A stretch of DNA of 5,035 bases from contig JBJKZS010000110.1 in the NCBI GenBank assembly GCA_045569115.1, positions 1 through 5,035 of the forward strand, read 5' to 3'. Made by a program: the position numbers and the translations under genes. This stretch comes from S15-B10 sp045569115 (GTDB lineage Bacteria; Fidelibacterota; Marinisomatia; Marinisomatales; S15-B10). Under the pieces are notes generated by a model. That model had not been told where the DNA came from. It searched no databases and worked only from the letters and a program-made list of their open reading frames with translations. Positions 1 to 5,035 of this stretch are shown piece by piece. Position 1 is the first letter of the stretch. Every line of letters starts with the position of its first letter.

Positions 1-215
1 GCATTCATAGCAACAAAATAAATTCCAGTACTTACCGATATTCCTGTATCATCCGTACCATCCCAAAAAACTATCTTTTGACCAGCATTTTGAGGTTTTT
101 TAACAAGATTTTTTATTTCCCTTCCCAGTGTGTTATATATACCAATTCTCACAAAACCATCTTCAGGTAATTCATAACTGATTTTTGTTGAAGGGTTGAA
201 AGGATTGGGATAGAT
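1..215 (-). other. FlgD-like / type IX secretion C-terminal sorting domain
   Basis: This part of the secreted protein starts at IYPNPFNPSTKISYELP and runs through VRIGIYNTLGREIKNLV, NAGQKIVFWDGTDD and STGIYFVAM. It is a close match to the FlgD Ig-like / type A sorting domain found at the C-terminal end of many exported proteins in the FCB group. In Bacteroidetes such domains are recognised and removed by the type IX secretion machinery during surface attachment. In other phyla with the same motif the route is less well tested, so export by type IX is an inference here. The domain normally ends about 15-25 residues after the GIYF motif, so the gene should stop just outside the window. Confidence 0.8.
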
Positions 216-1493
216 ATTGTTAATTCCATAATCCTTGAGAATAATATTTTTATTTATTTTTAATAGTTTCGAAGTGGAAATTACCTTGTCTTTGAAAACC
301 AGATATTCAATGGAAAAAAGAGAATCTTTTCCATCAAAATCTCCGTTTTTATCTTCAATATGCGTTACTTCTTTACTAGTAAAAATTATATAATCATTAA
401 AATTACTACTATAAACGACTGAATCGATACCTTCGCCGCCATTTATCATATTATTGCCAGAATTACCTATCAGGGTATTATCCATCCTATTTCCGATAAT
501 ATCAGAATTTTTTGAACCATTCAACTTTACATTCACTAGATACTGAGACTTATGTGTGTATGGCAAGTCTTCATTAAACCCTATAGAAAATTGTCCGTTA
601 AATGATGAATCAATCCAAGCAGTATATTGTAGATAAGGATGAAAAAACATCTCCATCAAAGCCCAACCCATTGGATCTTCTGATTTAATCTCTAAACGGT
701 TATTGGAAATATAAAGACCCCACATACCTTTACCTGGTTCCTCATTCCAAGATCCCCATAAACCATAATAACTGTCAACGACTGATGCGATATATTCTTG
801 CGATAAACTATTCTCATTATCAAGTTCATTTACCCACCTAGCAATATCCGCATTATCCGCTGCCCCTATTGGCCAAATTTGGTATCCATTAGACATTGCA
901 TTGTTTGTGGCTTCCCTTATTTTTTTTTGAAACTTGGGAAGAGAACCTGGCATAGAATTATGTCCATCCACACCTATACCGGTATCATGGACCAGATGCA
1001 AGATTTCCTCAAATGTCGCATCTCTGTGGCCATCATAAACATTATTTATATACCAGTTAGAGCCTTCTATCACCAGTTCATCTTCAAATAACCACTGGCC
1101 TGGCAAATCTGGCTCATTAGTACCATCATCTCTTCCATTCAGCAATAGCAAAATCGCTTCATTATTTGCCATTGCATTTGCAACAGAACTTTTATCATAA
1201 CCAAATTGAGAGTTTGGAAGATCTGTTAGAAAGTGCTCAAGTACATTTCTCGATCGTATTATTTGTCCTTGACTTATTTTGTTTTGAGCAACAATATGGA
1301 TAGCACCATTATTTGGAGCAATAACTTTTGTATACTTTACAAAACCTTCTCTCTTCCATCTTGAGTGAACCCGTTCCGGAAGTTCCACAATTCCTATATG
1401 TGAAGATTTAATATCAATATCATCAGGAAGATCTATTGTCTGACTAAGTATACACCTAGACAATAGAGCCAGAATAATTATAATCTTTATCAA
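1..1493 (-). CDS. Secreted modular protein with RTX-like segment and type IX-type C-terminal sorting domain (C-terminus cut by window edge)
   Basis: Reading the minus strand gives 497 uninterrupted codons that leave the window before a stop. The in-frame stop at 1506-1508 leaves TTG at 1491-1493 as the best start; there is no ATG and no clear ribosome-binding site, and an ATT at 1500-1502 is the alternative. Residues 1-18 look like a signal peptide: Lys3, a hydrophobic IIIILALL core, and probable cleavage near LSQ. Residues about 20-315 form a domain I do not recognise, rich in Trp, Asn and Asp, with a Glu/His cluster at 156-178. Residues 324-404 resemble the RTX C-terminal part of serralysin-type (M10) proteins, with four nonapeptides and an IEYLVFKD end. 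Residues 427-498 form an FlgD-like Ig sorting domain (PNPFNPST, LGREI, FWDGTDD, STGIYFVAM). I infer export across both membranes and surface display or release. About 15-25 residues are probably missing. The enzymatic function is unknown. Confidence 0.85.
   Translation of the reverse strand, partial: MIKIIIILALLSRCILSQTIDLPDDIDIKSSHIGIVELPERVHSRWKREGFVKYTKVIAPNNGAIHIVAQNKISQGQIIRSRNVLEHFLTDLPNSQFGYDKSSVANAMANNEAILLLLNGRDDGTNEPDLPGQWLFEDELVIEGSNWYINNVYDGHRDATFEEILHLVHDTGIGVDGHNSMPGSLPKFQKKIREATNNAMSNGYQIWPIGAADNADIARWVNELDNENSLSQEYIASVVDSYYGLWGSWNEEPGKGMWGLYISNNRLEIKSEDPMGWALMEMFFHPYLQYTAWIDSSFNGQFSIGFNEDLPYTHKSQYLVNVKLNGSKNSDIIGNRMDNTLIGNSGNNMINGGEGIDSVVYSSNFNDYIIFTSKEVTHIEDKNGDFDGKDSLFSIEYLVFKDKVISTSKLLKINKNIILKDYGINNIYPNPFNPSTKISYELPEDGFVRIGIYNTLGREIKNLVKKPQNAGQKIVFWDGTDDTGISVSTGIYFVAMN
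417..524 (-). repeat. Four RTX-like nonapeptide repeats within the secreted protein
   Basis: Residues 324-359 divide into four consecutive nine-residue units: LNGSKNSDI, IGNRMDNTL, IGNSGNNMI and NGGEGIDSV. The last matches the RTX consensus GGxGxDx(hydrophobic) one residue out of phase, and the others keep the Gly-Asn/Asp turns and the closing hydrophobic residue in degenerate form. In RTX proteins such units wind into a parallel beta-roll that binds calcium between turns. The following residues, up to about 404, run through a VVYSSNFNDY segment and an acidic DKNGDFDGKD loop to IEYLVFKD. This matches the cap that usually follows RTX repeats in serralysin-like C-terminal domains. Four units is short for a full beta-roll. 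Confidence 0.7.
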
Positions 1494-1515
1494 AAAAGAA
1501 ATTTCTTATAAATAG

Positions 1516-2301
1516 TTACAATATTTCAGGAACGTAATTGTATATGGAACGAGGTGGTCTATCAGTATTTTTTTGTTGCACTCTTTTCGGTAACTCAACT
1601 TCTTCTTGAGCTACCTCCTTATAATTGACTTTACTCAAGAAATGGCTTATGCAATTTACCCTAGCCTTCTTCTTGCTATCTGATTCAACAACATACCAAG
1701 GAGAAAATTGTGTGTCTGTATGTTCAAACATATTATCCTTTGCCTGAGAATATTCATCCCACCTATTGACAGATTCAAGATCCATGGGACTTAGCTTCCA
1801 ACCCTTTGTACGATCTTTAGCCCTACCCTTAAATCTTTTCATCTGCTCCGTAGCACTAACCGAGAACCAGTATTTTATTAAATTAATCCCTGAACTAATT
1901 ATCATCCGTTCAAATTCAGGGCAAGTCTGAAGAAAATTTATATATTCTTTGTCCGTACAAAATCCCATAACATGTTCAACTCCAGCACGATTATACCAAC
2001 TTCGATCATAAATAATTATTTCACCAGCAGCTGGGAGAAATGGTACATATCGTTGGAAATACCATTGAGATTTTTCTCTATCTGTAGGGGCAGCAAGAGC
2101 AACAACTTTACAATACCTAGGATTAAGATGTTCTATAATTCGCTTAATTGTTCCACCCTTCCCAGCTGCATCTCTTCCTTCAAAAATAATGGCAACCTTA
2201 TTGCCTGTTTCTATTACCCATTCCTGCATTTTTACCAATTCAACCTGAAGATTAATTAGAGTTTTTTCATAATCATTCTTTTTTTCTTTTGTATCTGTCA
2301 T
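1516..2301 (-). CDS. ppk2: Polyphosphate kinase 2, one-domain (class I-like)
   Basis: This 261-residue protein is predicted to transfer phosphate reversibly between polyphosphate and nucleoside diphosphates, making ATP or GTP in the cytoplasm. The P-loop lies at residues 41-50 (EGRDAAGKGG) in the form usual for PPK2 class I. The Walker B-type segment IIIYDRSWYNRAGVE is at about 95-109, and the lid region KDRTKGWKLSPMDLES at about 162-177. Conserved RWDEYSQAKDNMF follows at 180-192 and PWYVVESD at 201-208. Length and motif order fit a complete one-domain enzyme. The start at ATG 2299-2301 is supported by the usual short N-terminal helix (YEKTLINLQVELVKMQEWV) before the P-loop; only a weak TGGA lies upstream. 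The gene sits 18 bp after the small CxxC gene and 22 bp before the secreted-protein gene. Class and nucleotide preference are inferred from motifs only. Confidence 0.95.
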   Translation of the reverse strand: MTDTKEKKNDYEKTLINLQVELVKMQEWVIETGNKVAIIFEGRDAAGKGGTIKRIIEHLNPRYCKVVALAAPTDREKSQWYFQRYVPFLPAAGEIIIYDRSWYNRAGVEHVMGFCTDKEYINFLQTCPEFERMIISSGINLIKYWFSVSATEQMKRFKGRAKDRTKGWKLSPMDLESVNRWDEYSQAKDNMFEHTDTQFSPWYVVESDSKKKARVNCISHFLSKVNYKEVAQEEVELPKRVQQKNTDRPPRSIYNYVPEIL

Positions 2302-2319
2302 TTTTATTCCAGTACCAGT

Positions 2320-2499
2320 TTATTTTAATTGATTTTTTACAGTTTTAAAAAATTTAGAAAGGAAGTTAAATAAACTAATTAGAAGATCATTCCTAATTAT
2401 TGGAAATCTTGAATCACAATTAGGACATTTTGAAAAGAATGATATATATTCTTTCAATTTTTCTCTTTTCCAATCATACATGCATAACAAACATTTCAT
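2320..2499 (-). CDS. Small protein with two CxxC knuckles (zinc-ribbon-like), hypothetical
   Basis: This is a 59-residue reading frame filling most of the 238-bp gap between the kinase and ppk2. Cys3 and Cys6 (CLLC) and Cys25 and Cys28 (CPNC) form two CxxC pairs 18 residues apart, the spacing expected of a small zinc ribbon. The rest is basic and hydrophobic, with a C-terminal stretch LLISLFNFLSKFFKTVKNQLK that could be an amphipathic helix. The frame is open upstream to an ATG at 2571, but that start would overlap the end of the kinase gene by 32 bp and add a low-complexity segment of Ile, Leu and Asn. I prefer the ATG at 2497-2499, 40 bp after the kinase stop, although no ribosome-binding site is visible. 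The function is unknown: metal binding and a nucleic-acid or protein-binding role are guesses. The gene call rests on the Cys pattern and its fit in the gap. Confidence 0.5.
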   Translation of the reverse strand: MKCLLCMYDWKREKLKEYISFFSKCPNCDSRFPIIRNDLLISLFNFLSKFFKTVKNQLK

Positions 2500-2539
2500 A
2501 ATAATATTATTAAGTAATAGTTTAATAAAACCTTTTATA

Positions 2540-3499
2540 TCATTTAATATAAGGATTATGGTCAAATTCATTTGGGGCTTGAACTATTTTGTAATAAAAG
2601 TCTTTTTCCCTTTTTAAAACAAAGTCCGAGTATTTCGGTAATTCCTCAAAAACATGCATTGAAATCCTTTCAAAATGCATTACAAAATCATTCACCTGAT
2701 CCTTTGTCATAGGTTTGGATGATTCATGCATTCCATCTTTTTTAATCAATAATGATTTTTCTTGAAGCCATCTACTTTCAAAAACTGTTTTCATATTATC
2801 TAAGGCTATAAAAATTAAATAATCAAACATGCCGAATAGATCCTGATATTTCCCCGAAAGCTCTTTGTAGCTCCATTCGGCCCAAATTCCCTTTTGATCA
2901 AACTTTCTTTCAAGCCTATTAATGGGATTTATCCACTCTTTTGCTTCAATTGGTCTTAGTCCTGAGCACCAACCATCAAATAGTATTATATCTGGCTTAC
3001 CATTATACCTTTTCCAAGCTGATCTTGGCAAAACATCATCATTTAGTTTTGAAAATGAAGGAATATCTGTTTTCGTATTTTCATTGGCATTTACCAGAGA
3101 CAAAATTGTATCTATACCAAGCTGCACATCATGTGTTCCAGGAACCCCCCTGGTTTTGCAAAGCGGGTGAATGTCTTTAGCTAGTCTTTGTCTTTTATTC
3201 TTTGACAGATAAATATCATCGAGAGAGAAAGAAATTGTCCGTAAATGAAAGAGTTTTTTTAAAAAAATTACAGCATATTTAGCCATAGTTGTTTTTCCTG
3301 AACCCTGACCACCAGAAAACGAAACAATTATTGGTTTGTCAGATTTTTTTTTATTGTAAAAAAATTGGCAAATTGGCGCAATTATATTGATCAAATAACC
3401 TTCATCTAAATTTTCCACGCCTAAATCAGAAGCTAATTCTCTTATACCAGCTTGGTTCTTATTTAGAAATTCTATTATATCGTCAGATGTTGGATTCAA
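2540..3499 (-). CDS. P-loop kinase of the D-glycerate 3-kinase family
   Basis: This 319-residue cytoplasmic kinase is predicted to phosphorylate D-glycerate with ATP to give 3-phosphoglycerate, feeding glycerate into lower glycolysis or serine synthesis. The Walker A motif GGQGSGKTT is at residues 63-71, SLDDIYL at 92-98, RGVPGTHD at 117-124, LFDGWCSGLRP at 173-183 and SRWLQEK at 242-248. These match, in order and spacing, the plant, cyanobacterial and proteobacterial glycerate kinase family related to phosphoribulokinase and uridine kinase. An N-terminal helical region of about 55 residues precedes the nucleotide-binding core, as in relatives. The start is TTG at 3497-3499, because an AAGGA lies six bases upstream and no ATG occurs before the P-loop. 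It overlaps the monooxygenase gene by 17 bp, so translational coupling is likely. Some members of this fold group are uncharacterised, so the substrate is less sure than the fold. Confidence 0.8.
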   Translation of the reverse strand: MNPTSDDIIEFLNKNQAGIRELASDLGVENLDEGYLINIIAPICQFFYNKKKSDKPIIVSFSGGQGSGKTTMAKYAVIFLKKLFHLRTISFSLDDIYLSKNKRQRLAKDIHPLCKTRGVPGTHDVQLGIDTILSLVNANENTKTDIPSFSKLNDDVLPRSAWKRYNGKPDIILFDGWCSGLRPIEAKEWINPINRLERKFDQKGIWAEWSYKELSGKYQDLFGMFDYLIFIALDNMKTVFESRWLQEKSLLIKKDGMHESSKPMTKDQVNDFVMHFERISMHVFEELPKYSDFVLKREKDFYYKIVQAPNEFDHNPYIK

Positions 3500-4556
3500 T
3501 TGATTTCCTTGGAGATAGTTCTTTTTGAAAAGCTGGAATTACTTTAGTGCCAATTAACTCTATAGATTGAAGTAATTTTGAATGAGGTAAAGATGCGACA
3601 TTCATCTGAAACGTTAATCGACTAATCCCTCCTAAAGCCTCGCTGTGTCTTTGAATTTTTTCTATCACTACATCTGAGTCACCTACTAACAAGGCTCCTG
3701 TTGGCCCAATTTGAGCATTGTATTGTTCACGCGTCGTAGGAGGCCAACCTCTTTCTCTACCAATTTTTGTAAAAGTTTCAGCATATCCAGGATAAAAATC
3801 TTCTATAGCATCTTCTTGGGAATTTCCTAGGTATCCTAGTGAATGAATGCCAACCTTTAAACTATCTTCCGAATGACCGGCTTTTATTCCAGCTTCTTTA
3901 TACCTATCAACCATGGGGCGAAAGCGTCTTGTTTCTCCTCCTATAATGGCAATCATTAAAGGAAGTCCAAGCTCACCCGCCCTAATAAAAGAGCCGGGTG
4001 ATCCTCCTACTCCCAACCAAATAGGAATTGGATTCTGATAAGGTCTAGGGTAAATCGACTGATCAATAAGAGATGGACGGAATTTTCCTGACCAAGTAAT
4101 AGTCTCACTATCTCTTATTTTTAAAAGTAAATCTAATTTTTCGGCAAAAAGATCATCATAATCTTCAAAATTAAACCCAAAGAGTGGAAATGATTCAGAA
4201 AAGGAGCCCCGACCCACAACAATTTCTGCTCTACCTTTTGAAATTAGATCTAAAGTTGAAAAATTTTGGAAAACTCTAACAGGGTCAGCAGCACTTAAAA
4301 CTGTTACAGCACTGGTCAATCTTATTTGTTTCGTTCTAGCAGCTGCAGCAGATAGAATAACAGCTGGTGATGAATCCAGGAACTCTTTTCTATGATGCTC
4401 ACCTACCCCGTAAACATCAAGACCAACTCTATCAGCATATTCTATTCTTTCTAAGAGTTCAGAAATAGTTTTAACATAATCCTCATTAGTTGGATTCTTA
4501 TATACTGGCCTTAAAGCGGCAAAACTATCAATTCCAATTTCCATTGAAAATGACAT
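3483..4556 (-). CDS. Luciferase-like (LLM class) flavin-dependent oxidoreductase
   Basis: This 357-residue protein has the TIM-barrel fold of bacterial luciferase-type monooxygenases, which use reduced FMN (or F420 in some branches) and usually O2. Recognisable family segments, in order, are: the N-terminal strand MEIGIDSFA (5-13), YGVGEHHRKEFLDSSP (49-64), AAAARTKQIRLTSAVTVLS (70-88), DPVRVFQNFSTLDLISKGR (91-109), VGRGSFSESFPLFGF (114-128), LFAEKLDLLL (136-145), and IPIWLGVGGSP (177-187). The pattern is closest in my memory to the Atu2307/SP_0267 type of LLM proteins. No substrate is known for that group, so none can be assigned. ATG 4554-4556 is taken as start, with a second in-frame ATG four codons later; neither has a clear ribosome-binding site. 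It is the first gene after the 112-bp gap and its 3' end overlaps the kinase gene, suggesting shared transcription. Confidence 0.92.
   Translation of the reverse strand: MSFSMEIGIDSFAALRPVYKNPTNEDYVKTISELLERIEYADRVGLDVYGVGEHHRKEFLDSSPAVILSAAAARTKQIRLTSAVTVLSAADPVRVFQNFSTLDLISKGRAEIVVGRGSFSESFPLFGFNFEDYDDLFAEKLDLLLKIRDSETITWSGKFRPSLIDQSIYPRPYQNPIPIWLGVGGSPGSFIRAGELGLPLMIAIIGGETRRFRPMVDRYKEAGIKAGHSEDSLKVGIHSLGYLGNSQEDAIEDFYPGYAETFTKIGRERGWPPTTREQYNAQIGPTGALLVGDSDVVIEKIQRHSEALGGISRLTFQMNVASLPHSKLLQSIELIGTKVIPAFQKELSPRKSIESNI
3506..3510 (-). promoter_or_regulatory. Ribosome-binding site AAGGA that decides the TTG start of the kinase
   Basis: On the minus strand AAGGA is followed by six bases (AATCAA) and then TTG. 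This is the clearest Shine-Dalgarno sequence in the window. It lies inside the 3' end of the monooxygenase gene and supports the non-ATG start of the overlapping kinase gene. Confidence 0.6.
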
Positions 4557-4558
4557 TT

Positions 4559-4577
4559 ATTATTAAGGTTTAATAAT
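4559..4577. repeat. 8-bp perfect inverted repeat just before the monooxygenase start
   Basis: ATTATTAA and TTAATAAT are exact reverse complements separated by GGT. The dyad ends two bases before the start codon of the monooxygenase and lies downstream of the possible -10 box. It could be an operator or a weak mRNA hairpin over the translation start. It is made only of A and T, and in DNA this AT-rich such a dyad can easily arise by chance. Confidence 0.3.
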
Positions 4578-4584
4578 CATATGT

Positions 4585-4590
4585 ATTATA
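4585..4590 (-). promoter_or_regulatory. Possible -10 box (TATAAT) for the monooxygenase-led operon
   Basis: A perfect TATAAT reads on the minus strand 28 bases before the monooxygenase ATG, so transcription would begin with a short leader of about 20 bases. No TTGACA-like -35 hexamer is present at 16-18 bases upstream (the sequence there is near AGCTAA), and no TG extension precedes it. The call therefore rests on one hexamer and its position in the only sizeable intergenic gap. Bacteroidetes use a different consensus, which is not obvious here. Confidence 0.3.
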
Positions 4591-4668
4591 CCCTGATTGG
4601 GAGCTTTTTAGCTTAAAAGATAATATTCCATAATATGTTATATCTTGCTAATTACTACAATATTCTCA

Positions 4669-5035
4669 CTATTTAAAATCCCATCCAACTTTTACTGGAT
4701 AAAATTCACTGTACAAACCATCTACACCAACGGCCCATACAAAAACATTTTCACTTTCCTGGATTCTCCAACGATCACCGGGAACAATATCAGCAATCCA
4801 CATTTTTTTTTCATCATTATATTCCAATGACACTTTTCCCATCCAAGGAAAACCAGAATGGCTGTATGTGACACTTTCAATTTTATCAGGCGAGAGATTT
4901 AAACTGACTTCAAGTTGAGAAACTTTTCCTGGGGAAACATTCTTAGTTACACTAGCATCCGTAATTACAGGCCCACTTTTACCCTTTAAGTAACGAGGCT
5001 TCCCTGCTTCCACTAGAGATTTTGTATATGTCACA
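4669..5035 (-). CDS. C-terminal part of a protein with an Ig-like domain (N-terminus outside window)
   Basis: There are 121 codons before the TAG at 4669-4671, and the frame stays open to the window edge. The GTG at 5032-5034 could serve as a start but is more likely an internal Val, because the first residues do not look like a protein N-terminus or signal peptide. Residues about 21-116 (numbered from that codon) have the alternating pattern of a bacterial Ig-like beta-sandwich: GPVITDASVTKNVSPG, then IESVTYSHSG, then GKVSLEYNDEKKMWIADIVPGD, then NVFVWAVGVDGLYSEFYPV. Such domains often close secreted or surface-exposed proteins or enzymes. The residues Gly-Trp-Asp-Phe-Lys end the chain and there is no sorting motif like that of the leftmost protein. 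I do not recognise the family, and the main part of the protein is not visible. It is separated by 112 bp from the monooxygenase gene and may belong to another transcript. Confidence 0.75.
   Translation of the reverse strand, partial: VTYTKSLVEAGKPRYLKGKSGPVITDASVTKNVSPGKVSQLEVSLNLSPDKIESVTYSHSGFPWMGKVSLEYNDEKKMWIADIVPGDRWRIQESENVFVWAVGVDGLYSEFYPVKVGWDFK

Noticed and set aside
879..1091. Plus-strand open frame of 70 codons.
   Set aside because: It lies antisense within the long secreted-protein gene, has no ribosome-binding site, and its product looks like antisense of the real frame.
1440..1493. Lipoprotein signal (LLSRC) in the secreted protein.
   Set aside because: A Cys follows the hydrophobic core, but Arg sits directly before it, where signal peptidase II needs a small residue, so ordinary cleavage near LSQ is more likely.
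1798..1816. Lid region of PPK2 reads KDRTKGWKL instead of the more common DPxKxWKL.
   Set aside because: Lid variation of this kind is within what I expect for the family; all other catalytic motifs are intact.
1972..2259. Plus-strand open frame of 95 codons.
   Set aside because: It is a shadow of ppk2, whose motifs are unmistakable on the other strand.
2500..2571. Longer version (83 codons) of the small CxxC protein.
   Set aside because: The extra 24 residues are low-complexity Ile/Leu/Asn, and the start would lie 32 bp inside the kinase gene; the internal ATG just before the first CxxC is more sensible.
2922..3180. Two overlapping plus-strand frames of about 80 codons.
   Set aside because: Both lie antisense to the conserved centre of the glycerate kinase-like gene and show no protein-like features of their own.
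4601..4620. Short hairpin-like sequence (AGCT-TTTT-AGCT and CTTTT/AAAAG) as a terminator after the Ig-like gene.
   Set aside because: The arms are only 4-5 bp and no run of T follows on the minus strand, so it does not meet the pattern of an intrinsic terminator.
4645..4830. Plus-strand frame of 61 codons, rich in Phe and Ile.
   Set aside because: It is mostly antisense to the Ig-like protein and its composition is that of AT-rich noise.

Overview
The window is AT-rich, gene-dense bacterial DNA, and every gene I can support lies on the minus strand. Transcription therefore runs from base 5035 towards base 1. The C-terminal module of the leftmost protein (a Pro-Asn-Pro-Phe-Asn-Pro-Ser-Thr motif followed by an FlgD-like Ig domain) is typical of secreted proteins in the Bacteroidetes/FCB superphylum and its relatives: Ignavibacteria, Calditrichaeota, Marinimicrobia. 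Weak or absent Shine-Dalgarno sequences at most starts and the high A+T content fit such a lineage. A marine FCB bacterium such as a Marinimicrobium is my best guess, but the assignment is an inference.

Layout in the direction of transcription: (1) 5035-4669, the C-terminal end of a protein with an Ig-like fold, cut by the window edge; (2) a 112-bp intergenic gap (4668-4557) with a possible -10 box and an 8-bp inverted repeat; (3) 4556-3483, a luciferase-like (LLM class) flavin-dependent monooxygenase; (4) 3499-2540, a P-loop kinase of the D-glycerate 3-kinase family, overlapping gene 3 by 17 bp and starting at TTG behind an AAGGA ribosome-binding site; (5) 2499-2320, a probable 59-residue protein with two CxxC knuckles; (6) 2301-1516, a one-domain polyphosphate kinase 2; (7) 1493 to beyond base 1, a secreted modular protein with a signal peptide, an unrecognised N-terminal domain carrying a Glu/His-rich motif, an RTX-like calcium-binding segment and a type IX-like C-terminal sorting domain, its last few residues lying outside the window.

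Genes 3 to 7 are separated by -17, 40, 18 and 22 bp and could form one transcription unit starting in the 112-bp gap. A metabolic reading is possible: PPK2 regenerates nucleoside triphosphates from polyphosphate, the kinase uses ATP to make 3-phosphoglycerate, and the oxidoreductase uses reduced flavin. No feature proves a shared pathway, and gene 7 looks functionally separate. No stretch over 300 bases lacks a gene. I saw no RNA gene, insertion sequence, CRISPR array, attachment site or replication origin. The most unusual item is the multi-module secreted protein at the left end; I found no clear sign of a wholly new multi-gene system.
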